64,000 nt of DNA from Simmondsia chinensis (Eukaryota; Streptophyta; Magnoliopsida; Caryophyllales; Simmondsiaceae). The number at the start of each line of letters is the position of its first letter. Positions within the stretch are counted from its first letter, which is position 1. Shown one piece after another: positions 33,994 through 46,002 of this stretch. The notes below the pieces were generated by a model, which worked only from the letters and a program-made list of their open reading frames with translations, was not told the DNA's origin and ran no database searches. Position numbers and translations under genes: made by a program. The stretch is from the NCBI GenBank assembly GCA_018398585.1, contig JAGTTD010000019.1, positions 6,051,702-6,115,701 of the forward strand, read 5' to 3'.

Positions 33994-36027
33994 AGTCAAA
34001 AGTATTTTAAAGTACCCTTCGCCTGATCAAATGGTGAACATATTACTATTTATTTTCAACGCCTCATAACATTTTTTTGATTAGTAAAAGTGCGTTTTTT
34101 AAAGCTTCAACATCCCCTCTCCCTTGACACATCAAGCATGAATCCCAGCCAGAATGTATACGAAATTATGATGATTTTATCAATATCCGATCAGTCAGAT
34201 TAGCCTGTCAAAGTTTCTGTCCGTATCCAATCGATCGGATACCTACCCGATCGATCAAATTGGCTTTTCGGTGCGCGTTCTAGTTTCTGTTATTTTTGGC
34301 CTATTACTTTTATTTTCAATTCTTTTTCTTATTTTTACCTTATAATTTGTAATCATAAATTTATAAGATAAATAAAATTGTTCTTTGATTTTTAATTAAG
34401 CACTCTCTTTCTCCCTCAATCTCTCTTCTGCGGCCAATTTTCCTTCTTCTACTTTTACCCTATTTCTGTAGTTTTAATCCTTGCCGTAGTTGTTCCCTTT
34501 CTCCTCCAAATTCTTCTCGTTCATGATCATAGGATGATTGTTTTAACCGAACACTTGATTAGGTCATAACAGAAATATTGCAATAAACTTTTTAAATTGA
34601 AGGAAACTTGCACTTCATTCATGATTAAACTAAAATTAGTAGATGATGATGTTGATATAAGGAAAAAAGAGATTAGTTTGTTTTGGTGACTTGGTGGTTG
34701 GATTTCAGTTAAATGTTGTGTTCATTTGCCTATTGTCCCTACTCATCTCTTTTATCGATTGTGCACGCGAGGGCATAAAGGAAAATAATATGGAACGGCA
34801 ACATAAAATAAATTTTGAACACGTCAGAATCGAAGAATATCTCAAAATTCATCGGAAGAGAGAGAAATAACTAGGGTTTTTGTATTTAGAATTGGATGAA
34901 TAAGCTATGCAATAACTATCGCGAGTATTTACCTGCGAACAACAATCCTAAAACACAATGTTATGAAAATGCCCTGAAATACGAAATTACAAAAATGCCA
35001 ACTATCCGAAAAACGTAAAAGTGACCCAAAAACACGTTTAGAGGCCAAATTTAGGGAAAATAAGCAGGGTTAGCAGCGAAGTATTAGGATTGCATAGTTT
35101 TAGTCCAATAGCTTCGATTTGATGGGTTATGGGTATTGTAACTCCTTACGGATCAAAAGTTGTAATCGTTTGAAATTGCCTACGCAAATTAGCACTTTTG
35201 GCCCATCCATTTAGGTTTCTGGCAATCCAATTATCCCAAAAACTCTTTGACTACTCGTCCTATATAAAAAAAGGACATTTAATTATTCTGTTTCGCATAC
35301 ACATTCGTCTCAAATCCTTTTTGATGCAAGTGTGTGGCTAAGTGAAAAATTACCACCGAGCGTAATGTTCATTACTCTTTCTCGATCAACTTTCCCCTAA
35401 TGCAGTTAAATCCTGTAGAATCTCGAGAAATTGAAAACATGTCCTAGCTAATCTCCAGCAAATTCGTGTCTTTCATGGTCATCCCAGTCCCGGGGCTCCA
35501 GACCACTGAGTCTAGTGGTGTGAGTTAACTTGCACTTGATGGACACCATTAACGTGTTACGAAGGCAGTGAGGAAGGGCCTTTACTTTTAATTGATCTAT
35601 AGCCATATGTTTGGTGGTATGATGAAACACTCGCTTCATGTGATCTACCTCTATGGGTTTTAGAGTGTGGTCACTCCCTATCAAAGCTGTAGACTTGCTT
35701 TCTACAATACCCTTGAATATCTATACCATGGAAAACATCAAGAGTTGCCAAAACATTTGAGCTTAGTGCATGTCCAAGTGGCAAACTATATAACAACTTG
35801 AAAGGTTCAAGATCAAAGTCACATGACAAGCTATTGGTCTTAAACTTGGTTAACACTAGATATCAATTCAAGTTGCAAGATATCAACATTGAAATACTAA
35901 GCTTTTTTTGTCCAAATTTCTTTCTCTTTCTCTGGTTTGTATCATTTGTGGGGAATTGTTGAAAATGATATAAGTTTAAACTCATCTGAACATAACTTTT
36001 ATAAGTTTGTCCCATATAGAAAAATCA
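33991..36027. other. No gene seen
   Basis: Non-coding. A short cluster of CGATCGGAT/ATCCGATC-type palindromic words lies at 34188-34262. The minus-strand ORFs around 35448-35856 have no recognisable content. Confidence 0.35.
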
Positions 36028-36045
36028 ATTGAGGGAACCTTGCTT

Positions 36046-36334
36046 CAATAGACTAGGGATGGGACAAAGATTAGGGCTGAATTTCGATGCGCTTTCACTG
36101 AGTGCCTTGCTTCAGTAGACTTATGGCTTCATTGTCCGATCTTTTGGTTGGTCATGTTTATGTCTCTTGCCTTGAGGTGTTAGAGGCTCGTTGTGTTTTG
36201 CCTGTTTTTACTTGTCTTTCTGTTTGTATAGTTTTGTTGTTTTGGTCCCCGTTCTTTTTCGGATTGACTCAGGGCTCCCTTGATCGAGTTGCCTGCTATG
36301 TTCCGCGACTCTGTCGCAAATTAATGAAAACAAA
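36046..36334 (+). mobile_element. 5'-truncated LINE insertion with TSD
   Basis: Related to 28041-28280. Ends in 'cgcaaattaatgaaaacaaa'. Flanked by an 18-bp duplication with one mismatch (36028-36045 and 36335-36352, starting ATTGAGGGAACC). Contains only 3' non-coding LINE sequence. Confidence 0.8.
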
Positions 36335-36352
36335 ATTGAGGGAACCTTACTT

Positions 36353-37316
36353 TAAATATGGTAGTGGGACTTAAACTTCTGAATTAAGTTAAAAAAAAGA
36401 GATGGATAGGAACCACATGTGTTCGCGCCGCATGCGCACAGCGCCAGGCTAGGCTCAAGCATGGATGCGTTTGTTCTTTTCTCAACAAGTGTTTTTATCT
36501 TTCATGGAAAGTAATGCATAAAACTTTTATTTTATTCCACTTCGCATAAAAATGCCCTTTCTTACGTTAAAAATCATTTAATCCTTCGCCCCTCTTCCCA
36601 ATTATCGTCTTCCCAATCTTGATAATCGTTGGAGTTAATATAAAATTCTAGGTTTTGCGGAGGATAAAAACGACCATTTGCTCAATACTTCTCTATTTCT
36701 ACTTTAAGTTTCTTTAAAACTCTTCTCCATTTGGACAAAGTTTTTGGCACGGCAACTAACGAATGCACATTACAAGTCGGATTGTGTTGATCCTAGAGGA
36801 CGACCGCCAATGTCAATGTGTGAACTCCAGCGGCGGTGAAATCGTCTATTAGCACAGTGGTTCTACTCAGATAAGATTTTTCTCATTTCTCTTAATTGTT
36901 GTGATTGATTTCTATGCTATACTCACTTATATTTCTAACATAAGCTACCTCAATTAAAAATAATTATAATACCACACCCTTACATTGTTTCCAGATGAAA
37001 AAGAATAACTGTAACGGTGTCAGAGCAAGATCTTAGTTTTTAAGGCAATTTTGTGACTCTTATTATTTATAATTATTCTATCAATAATAATTTTTATCCT
37101 AATAATAATAACTTCAGTTAAAAAAAAAAAAAAAAGGTATAATTTACAAGACAAGTACAAATAAGAATTAGAGAGTACAGGATGGCAATGGTAGATGGTA
37201 ATGATGATGCGATGAGGGGCAAGGCGAGCACCAGTATGTCAGTACTTGTTGTATGCATGTATGTGGATGACATGATGTATGTTGGATATGATGTGATATG
37301 ATGGCGTTTCTTGTTT
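36353..37316. other. No gene seen
   Basis: Non-coding DNA with an A-run at about 37120-37136 and an ATG/GAT-rich stretch before the MULE border. Confidence 0.35.
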
Positions 37317-37325
37317 TATTTACTG

Positions 37326-37485
37326 GAATAATTTACCAAAATAGTATTATTGGCAAAAAAATTTACCAAAATAATACAGTTAGAAAAATATTTATGAAAA
37401 TGATAAATATTACTGTAGCATTATCACAAAATGCCGTTCCAAACGGCGTCCGTTGAAGAAGAAAAGCCGTCGCCTTTCGGACGCC
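37326..37485 (+). repeat. Left terminal inverted repeat of the MULE
   Basis: Matches the reverse complement of 45087-45245, including 'acggcgtccgttgaagaaga' and 'aaaagccgtcgcctttcg'. Inward, to about 37680, further inverted copies of the cggcgtccg word form nested palindromes. Confidence 0.9.
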
Positions 37486-37858
37486 ATTAGAGATGGCGTA
37501 TGAAAGGCCTTCCTTTCGAACGCCGTCAACGCCATTACAAACGGCGTCCGAAAGGAAGGCTCTCTTGGGCCAACAGTTTGTAACGACGTTCGAACGCCGT
37601 CTGAGACAGCGTATGGAAGGCCTTTCGTACGCCGTTCGCCATTATCCGTTCCCCTTCCTACGCCGTTTGTCACCCCCCACGTGAACCCTATAACCCTCTC
37701 AGTCATATGGCAGCCCTAACCGTAATTCAATTGACAACAAAATAATAAAGTGAAGTATCAAAAAAATTTTAGTAAAGTCACATTATTTAATGTATAGAGT
37801 AATAAAGAAGGAAAAAATGCATTGTAATACTAAATTACAAAAAAATAAGTAACGTAAA

Positions 37859-39972
37859 TTATGGTACTAAACATGACGTCGATCTACGACGAGGTTCACC
37901 ACAATGCTATGAGGGTGAAAACTCCGTCTGAACCGAAAAACTATGTCGCGAACGTTCACGTGTACTTCCTTCTACAGCACCAAATGAACAATAGTCAAAC
38001 TCTTCTTCTTGCATAGCCTGATCAAATTGATGTCCCTCACCGACAGCATATATTGCGCTACTGCAAGTAGTTAGTCATTCTGTGGAGACAGACTCTACAG
38101 TGTGGCCAACAGTGTTACGTAGCCTCTGAACTGCCCTTTTAGCTTGCTTTTTAAGAATATCGACCTAGCAAATAGTACAGTCAAATGTTAACGAAACATA
38201 TTGTGGAATAAGTAAAGAGACAAGTGTTTTCAAAGTACTTACTACTCGTTGAATTTGGTTGTCACTTGGCTTATAACAAAGCCGGGATCGACGCAGAACA
38301 TGCACTTCACGCCGTACTATAAGACGCCTAGTTATAGAGGAGTACCATCGCATGTAATCTGTAGGCGATGTAAGAGGATAATGTACATTGGCGATATAAT
38401 CCATCCATGTGTTCCATACCGCGATCCAGTTCGAATGATAGACCTCCCAGTTCTCGTCAGACCTGCCCGAACAAGATGCATTATGCAAGGAGTCGAGAGT
38501 GTCGATGTGTTCGGGGATATGCTGCGTTAATCCAAATTGACGCAACACTCTGTCAGGACAATGCAGCTCTACAATGCCAAAGCATATCATTGGTCCCTGA
38601 TATCGCCAGATATGACGAACCTCGACACAAATCGAGGGCAAGGTGCTTAACCAAGATTACCTGTAAGGTGTCCATTGAACCTAAGCACAAATAAAACAAC
38701 TTAGTTATTACATTAAATATTAACAATACAGAATTGTGTCTATTTTTATGTATATATCTGATGTGGCTCTTGGACATCAAGTTGGTCCTTGTAGAAGGAC
38801 TGGTATTGCCTTGGATTCTCGCGGAATGTCAGGGCGGCAACCCAGCTGATCAAGTATGAAGTAAATTATTTTAATACATATGTAATATTACATATACATT
38901 AAATCAAGATGTACAAAATATTTTCTCTTACTGAGATCTTAAAGGCAGCAACGGATCATTGACCCCAGGTGCAAGTGGACGGGGCGAGGATATAAACGGT
39001 CGACCAATGTGTAAATGCTCCCATGACCACAACTACACATATAATGGCACGTAGGAATTAGGAATTTAATATATTAAAGAGTTAAACATGAATATAATTG
39101 GCCGTCCATACCTGAACCAATAAACACACCCGCCGATTTGGGTGCGGCCCGCCATGCAACACTAGCACATTTGTCAATATGGGATGGCAAGTACAGCTGA
39201 CCCCCAGCTGTACTCACTACACCCCTCCATCGTTTCAAGCAATGGAAGATGGACCGTCGATATCCAACTACCAGTGCTGTTGGTGAACAACAGGAAGCCG
39301 AACATATGAAGGATGTAGCGTCTGGTGTGTTGTAACAACACTTGCTCATCAGTGTAAGCTGGGGGGGCTTGTGCATACAGTTCCCCCAACCATGTACTTC
39401 TTAAAAGGCTGCCATTTATTGCTTGTGATGGGGGGACTGCACCCAATAAAGAATAACAGAGGTACTGCCAATTGTGGGTAGTGCTACCAGTGACTGCTCA
39501 ACCGTCTATGCGTAGACCTCGTAAGACGGCAACATCCTTCAGTGCTGGTGTCATCTCACCAGCACGTAGGTGGAACATATGGGTCTCTTGCTTCCACCTC
39601 TCTAACAAAGCACCAATCAATGCGTTATCAATCTGGATGTGACCTACTTGGGTCACTCTAATGAGTCCAGCCTTTACGACATAAGGTCGTACTGGTGGGT
39701 GTAGGTTTGACAGTTGATGAATCCTCACCCTGATCTCATCATTGCCCTGTAACACAAAGACATTAAATATGTTAATCAACTATTTGAATAATTAGAACTC
39801 AAAATTATAGGATAAATATTGATTACAGGCATACCGTTTCATTCCAAACATCCTCCGATCGATGACGCTTCTGAAGATGCAACACGGATCTGTCATCTGG
39901 ACCCGGATTCTGCTCACCATACTGAGCAGTCGAAGTCGAAGTCGGAGCATGTCCTCCTAGTGTTCTTACCAT
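37859..39972 (-). pseudogene. Plant mobile domain (PMD) gene carried by the MULE
   Basis: Exon 1 39835-39972 (ATG at 39972, donor GTATGC). Exon 2 starts at 39746 and carries the PMD core ('LIGALLERWKQETHMFHLRA', 'LKDVAVLRGLRIDG', then 'AVTG'). Later exons hold 'LHIGRPF', 'WVAALTFRENPRQY', 'VLRQFGLTQHIPEHID', 'YMRWYSSITRRLIV', and a last exon from 38164. The frame can be followed to a TAA at 37859, past in-frame stops at 38075 and about 37917. Others lie at 39501 (after RIDG) and near 39185 and 39173. Known: PMD proteins (MAIN/MAIL type) act in nuclear silencing or genome stability, and PMD genes also occur in transposons. Role in this element unknown. Confidence 0.8.
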
Positions 39973-40187
39973 CTCTCTAGAAAAATGCAAAATAGTAACC
40001 AATATCCATGGGCTAACAATAAAATTACACATATTACAACATTCTTATCGAGCACAACACAAAAATGAAATTACATTTATTATTATTATGTAATTACAGT
40101 AAATAATGAATGAAATGCAGGTATAAACCTAAGTACAATATTATTGCTGTCTATTAGGACATGTTTTTTATTGTGCCCCCTTTCACT

Positions 40188-43183
40188 TCATATGCTACAT
40201 TTATTTTTGGACGAGCCCTCCCTTGCGTCCATTTCGTTATGTAGCCCGGTTGAGCGTGGCCGTCCTCTACCATGCCTCCACCTCGTGTGATCTGCAACCA
40301 CTATAGATCTAATGTACTCGGGCCATATAGACTGATCGTGAAGGGGGTAAAATAATGGAGCATACGCACTTGCGTACATGGTAAAGCTTAAAAATGGATC
40401 AACATACTATCTGTACTCGAGCGGAGATGCGGTACAACATGCCATCACATGTGAGCACGGACAATGAAACAGTTGCCATGTACCACAAGTGCAACTCCAT
40501 TCGTTCAGCGTTACAGTATGGTGAGTCTCCCTTCTGTATCCTGATTCAGTATGCCTACTCGGAGTTGTTACCTAGAACTCCATAGTGTTTCGATAAAATA
40601 ACGTCACTGTATGCCTCCTTGATTTCAAGGTGGCAAGTTCTATTTCAGCAAAGACTTTGGGTGGCCATAAAAGACCCTGTGAAAAATATGCCCCGTCTAC
40701 ATCCTTGCGATTGATGAAATATTTATTGCATCAATAAAATGTTATCTCCACAAGGGCAGTTACTGGGAGGGCTTGTTCCAATTTCAAAACGCTGTTGAAC
40801 ACTTCCGATATAATGAGTGACAGTAGCGATGCTGCCCTTCAGGCTCAGGCCAAATGAGTGACATCCCATTCTTGATGCCAGCATGTCGATCAGATATAAT
40901 ATATATCGGTTCGCAATCGCCTGTCACATATGTACGTAGACAAAACAGGAACCAACCCCAACTCCATGCGTCCTGTTGGTCTACAAAAGCAAAACACAAT
41001 GGATATTTACCATTGTTAGGGTCAAATGCGGCTACTACCAGCAGCTTCCCCATATATTTCCCATATAAATGGGTACCATCAATACTGATCAGTGGACGGC
41101 AACACTTGAATCCCTCAATAGATGCACCAAATGCCAAAAAACTCCACGAAAGATTGCCTCGTCTCTCACCAAGCTTTTATATTGCCAATCAACAACAGTT
41201 CCTGGATTTGACTGTTGCAATATAATGAGCAGCTTAGGTAGCATCGGAAATAAATCCTCATGGGAGCCAAACAACCGCTCAATCACTTCCTGTTTTGCTA
41301 TCCATGCCTTCCGATACGAAATATTGTACCCATGTTGTTGTTGTACTCAAGGTTGTCAAAATCGGGATTCTACGTAGAATCGACGAGGGGTCAGTAGAAT
41401 CAGAATCGTAGAATCGAATCGAGAATCGTAAGATTCTACTTTCTGTGTAAGTAAATTATTTATATTGACAAAATTAGCATAATAATTCTCAAATATATGA
41501 TAAAGAGCATCAAAAAGTCCACAAGACAATAGTTTTACAATACATTGAAAACCTAAAGGTAGGAAAAAAAGTAACATCATTCTCATATAAAACATACGCT
41601 CAAGTCTCTCAACTCATAGCACCACCAAATTCATATCCAAAATCAAAGTTACTGTCATCAATATCATTTGCAATACTAGTGTTTATATTTCCACCATCAT
41701 TAAGAGAATCATCCCCAATGGTAGCATCATCTCCAACCAAACATTCTATATCACTTGAGGCGATGACTACACTCTCAATTTCAGTACTAAAACAGTAAAA
41801 CCTCCTCAAGATGTACAATTAATATTAGATTTTTACTTCAATAGTTAATAGAAAGTATAAAATCAAAGACGAGATTAATATAGAAAGTTAGGGCTTAATA
41901 TATTATACAAAAATGTAGAAAAACACATTAAAATCATGACTTTTGCATGTGAACACAAGCCTTTAAGTAGAATCGGGTAGAATCGCATCAGAATCGCAAT
42001 TCTACTTGCGATTCTACCTATTCTAATGCGATTCTACCGATTTTGCTACAATTCTATTATGATTCTACTTGAGTACGATTTTTTAACCGATTTGGATAGC
42101 TGGGGCAAAGTAAAATCGTAGAATCGTACGATTTTTCAATTTAAATCGCGATTTTAACAACCATGGTTGTACTGCTGCTCGAATTGCTGCAATATTCATT
42201 TTAAGTTCAGCAGTCACAATAGGTGACACCACAGTAGCAACAAAATTTGATGTCAAGGCACGGTAGTCTTCCGCCAATACAGTGGTAGAACATGTATGTG
42301 GCCCCCTCAAAACCGAAATCTCAAGCGCCCCTAGTCTTTGTTTGAGCTCCCCACGCAGATACCACTTGCATTATGGTGCTTGCACGAACCTTAGGGCTAC
42401 GTAATTAGGCTTCGACCTGTGCACTATATATTGAAGCTTGTTTTTTATGTGCCACTCCTTAACTGCATTGACTAATTCTTCCTTCGTTTGGAACACTTGT
42501 CCCTCCTCCTAGACAGTTCCTGTTGACCGAATTCTTCTACTTTCCTCCCAGTCAGAACATACTTCCTGGTCTACCCATGAGACATCTTCGAATTCAGGAA
42601 CAGGAGCTTGGGAAAATGAAGGCCCGGCACCATCATCATCATCATGTAGCTCATCTTCCTCCTCGTCAAACCCCACATCTGCATCTTCATCAGATGCCTC
42701 GGAATCATTGTTGGCATAAGCCCTATCAAACATAGTTGTGCTCTCGTTTGCAACTATTCCAGCAACCAGTGAAACATCCACTATTGGACCTCTAGACAGA
42801 TATGATGCCTCAACTACACTATGCGATACACGATGTTAAGCTCTTCCCGCAACATTCACAGCAGTTACATACAATTCTATGTATGTCGCCCTATTTTCTC
42901 AAGTCCTTTCGAACATAGACCTCAATGCCATTGGACAAACAATCTCAATAGGTGTGTATCGCATAGGATTCCGGGATAACAACATTCTCCATGTAATCAT
43001 AATATCGATTGTGTTATGATCCCAGCCAGTAAATTCATGCATCATTTCCTTCAACTCCGGAAGAGAAATTCTGGACTGCACCCTGAGTATAAACTGCCTT
43101 CCACCCTTATAATCAACACTGTCAACAGTTTGCACTGTATCTCCATCATAATGATACAACAATGTGACTATGTTGCATGCCAT
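40188..43183 (-). pseudogene. mudrA-like transposase of the second MULE
   Basis: ATG at 43183 (MACNIVTLLYHYDGD). Order: N-terminal PB1-like or MuDR region, acidic Asp/Glu-rich linker (about 42600-42740), DNA-binding region, transposase core ('ISIDGTHLYGKYMGKLLV', 'SWGWFLFCL', 'IISDRHAGI', 'HRYC'), and an SWIM zinc finger at about 40430-40510 (C-T-C-G...C-P-C-S-H-V). Stop at 40188. Lesions: TGA near 42899 and TAA near 42837 in frame, another at about 42509, a frameshift in a T-run near 41133, and an 818-bp hAT insertion. Known role: transposition of the element. Inactive here. Confidence 0.88.
41348..42165. mobile_element. Non-autonomous hAT element nested in the transposase gene
   Basis: Ends CAAGGTTGTCAAAATCG and inverted CATGGTTGTTAAAATCG, flanked by a perfect 8-bp duplication GTTGTACT (41340-41347 and 42166-42173), the hAT signature. 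Subterminal GTAGAATCG/GATTCTAC words are numerous at both ends. Removing it and one TSD restores the flanking coding frame (826 bp). Internal ORFs are not recognisable. Confidence 0.92.
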
Positions 43184-43429
43184 AATTTTGAGACTGAATC
43201 TCAAGTAAACATACAATGTAATATTAATGACGTCACAGAGTATCTAACAATAATATATCAAACTAAGAAATGCAACATATTAACTATGTGTTATTCATAT
43301 AATATACAATTTTTATACTATAAATACAATTCCTAACATCTTATCAATTCGAATAACTTTAACTATTTAAAAAATTCGTAAGTCCGATTTTAACAATTAT
43401 AATATAACAATGAATATTAATTGTGTTAC

Positions 43430-44810
43430 ACAGTGGCGGATGCACGTTGGAGGCACCGGGGTGCATATTTGAGTCTAATGTTTAAAAGGTACGTGTGCTA
43501 GTTTGAGCCTCATAAAAGCTTGATTATGTCCCTTATTTTTCCATCAAAATTACCCTTTTCTAATTATTTTTAATTCTACTTATATCATTTATTCTCATAT
43601 ATTTTTTCATAATAACAAACAAATTATTCTAGCAACCTCTTATTCAATATTATATTAACAAATAAATTTTATAATATACCATTATATATATCGTAATTAT
43701 TGTATTAATATTACTAAACAAACCTAATAAAATATATTCTATAACCATGTAACATAATATTTTTTCTAACAATTCTTAATGTCTTACAAATCCGAATCAC
43801 TTCAAAATAATTGTAATATGTATAAAAAATAAAATTACATCTCTAAATTGTTCAAAATATCAAATTTAAATATCTAAAAAATTCGTAAGTTAGATTTTAA
43901 CAATTATAATATGTCTACAAAATATTTTAAATACATAAAGGTATTATAAATATTTAAAAGATAAGGTTACATTTTAAAATGTAGCTTTCTAATAATCATA
44001 TAATCAATAATAAATGAGTATTAATTGTGTTATATTACAGTGCAACACTGAAAAATTATTTAAGCTATCAAAATAATGAATACATTGAAATAAAACATAA
44101 ATTTTATGATATACCATTATATATAATTTTTTTCTAGCAACCCCTTACTCAATATTATATTAACAAATAAATTTTACAATATACCATTATATATATCGTA
44201 ATTATTGTATTAATATTACTAAACAAACCTAATAAAATACATTCTATAACCATGTAACATAATATTTTTTCTAACAATTCTTAATGTCTTGCAAATCCGA
44301 ATCACTGTAAAATAATTGTAATATATATAAAAAATAAAATTACATCTCTAAATTGTTCAAAATATCGAATTTAAATATTATAAGTCAGATTTTAATAATT
44401 ATAATATGTCTACAAAATATTCTAAGTACATAAAAGTATTACAAACATTTAAAAGATAAGTTTACATTTCAAATTATAGTTTTTCAAAATACCATATAAT
44501 TAAAAAAAAATGAATATTAATGGTGTTACACTAAAGTTTAACATTGAAAAATTATATAAGCAACAAAAATCATGAATATATTGAAATATAACATAAAACA
44601 TAAAACTAATAATTTTTTAGCATCATATTATTCAATATTATATTAACAAACAAAATTTTCAACATGCTATTATATATATTATAATTATTATATTAATTTT
44701 ACTAAATCAACCTAATAACATTACTATAGTAACAAATTCCTATAAAATAATATGACATTATAATATAAAAGTATTACAAAATTTAAAAATGACAATAATA
44801 ACAACTTACA
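43430..44810. repeat. Three ~500-bp degenerate tandem repeats, AT-rich
   Basis: The 'attatatatatcgtaattat' landmark recurs at 43681 and 44186, and in diverged form at 44669, with long matching flanks ('cctaataaaat', 'taaccatgtaacataatatt', 'cttaatgtctt'). It begins next to 'cagtggcggatgcacg', a sequence often seen at hAT termini, so it may be an insertion in the MULE upstream of the transposase. No TSD found. Confidence 0.75.
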
Positions 44811-45086
44811 TAACTGTGAAAATGAAGGGGAGATTGAAAGTTTTGTTTGAGAGGATAATATGTTGAAAGATGTATTTAAGTAATTAAGTGTTGTGAAAAA
44901 TGTTGAAGAAATTGGTAGTATTTATAGAGATAAAAGTGAAAAAAATGAAGATGAAGGGGATGAAGATGGTAATGGAGGGGGAAAGATGGGCGTCACGGGT
45001 GGGTGTCGGGGTTAGGGGTTTAGGGGTTCACGGGCCAACAGTTGGGGGGGGGGGGGGTGTCTGCCTTTCGGACGCCGTTAGAAACG

Positions 45087-45245
45087 ACGTTCGAAAGGCG
45101 ACGGCTTTTCTTCTTCAACGGACGCCGTTTGGAACGGCGTTTTGTGGTAACGTTACAGTAAAGTGTGCCATTTTCGTAAATTATTTTCCAACTATGCCAT
45201 TTTGGTAAATTTTTTTGCCAATAATGCTATTTTGGTAAATTATTC
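45087..45245 (-). repeat. Right terminal inverted repeat of the MULE
   Basis: Inverted partner of 37326-37485. A poly-G run at about 45043-45056 lies just inside. The minus-strand transposase promoter should be in or near this end, but no TATA box was assigned. Confidence 0.9.
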
Positions 45246-45659
45246 TATTTACTGTCGTATTATTTTTATCTATGTTCTATAATCTTATTTTCTTGGTCGG
45301 TTATATTATTTTTGCTTCTGATTTCATCTTCAGCTTGATAGACGCTGAATCAAATTTCATTTGTACAATTGTTGTTTTATGTTATAATTTTATTGCTAAT
45401 TATTGAAAAAACATGTGGGATTTCTTTATGGGTCCCTTTGAATGGACTATACATTTGTGTCAAAATGTGTCAACGCCGTTAGATTTCTTTACTTTTATTA
45501 AATAAAGTAGTTAGATTGTCCATTCCAATACTTCCCCTGGTCGCTACTACCCAAATATTCATATTTTTTTCAATATGTTTTGGGAGATATAATATTTGAA
45601 AACATAAAAGAGATCTTTTTTTTTTTTTTGAACATACATAAAAGAGATTTGATGTTTGT

Positions 45660-46002
45660 TGTTCTTTATAAAATTATGTGAGTCAAATCCGGGTAAGACC
45701 GGGGCGAGTAGGATAAAGTTAATAAGCTTTCCACAAAGGCGAGATCGAGGCTCTCATCTAGAGGAAGCTCAGTAGGTTGTTGGAGGGGACATCTTATAAA
45801 TACTATTAGAGGAGAGGATCAAGGTATTAAGGCAAGTGATACTAGGGTTAGAACTTTTATCCCTTCTACCATTCGTAACCTTTGTAATGGCTAAAGACAG
45901 TTTCGTCTTTACATTTATTATTGTGCTCTTTAAATAAAGCTTCCCATGTAATCTTCATTCATTCAATAATATACATTCTTTATCTTTCATATGGTATCAG
46001 AG
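45660..46002 (+). mobile_element. LTR end with primer binding site
   Basis: Sequence with poly(A)-signal-like 'aataaagc' at about 45933, ending '...tctttca', then TGGTATCAGAG at 45992-46002, the complement of the tRNA-iMet 3' end used by many plant LTR retrotransposons. The LTR start is not defined. Confidence 0.65.

Larger units (their letters stand above)
37326..45245 (-). mobile_element. Complete Mutator-like element with TIRs and 9-bp TSD
   Basis: 7920 bp. Left end GAATAATTTACCAAAATAG and right end its inverted copy; the inverted similarity extends over ~160 bp. Flanked by a perfect 9-bp duplication TATTTACTG (37317-37325 and 45246-45254). Contains a mudrA-like gene and a downstream PMD gene, both on the minus strand and both with stops. 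GC-rich ACGGCGTCCG-type words are clustered inside both ends. Confidence 0.95.

Noticed and set aside
42523..42735. ORF with an H-H-H-H-H-H run as a metal-binding protein
   Set aside because: It is the antisense of the Asp-rich linker of the MULE transposase.
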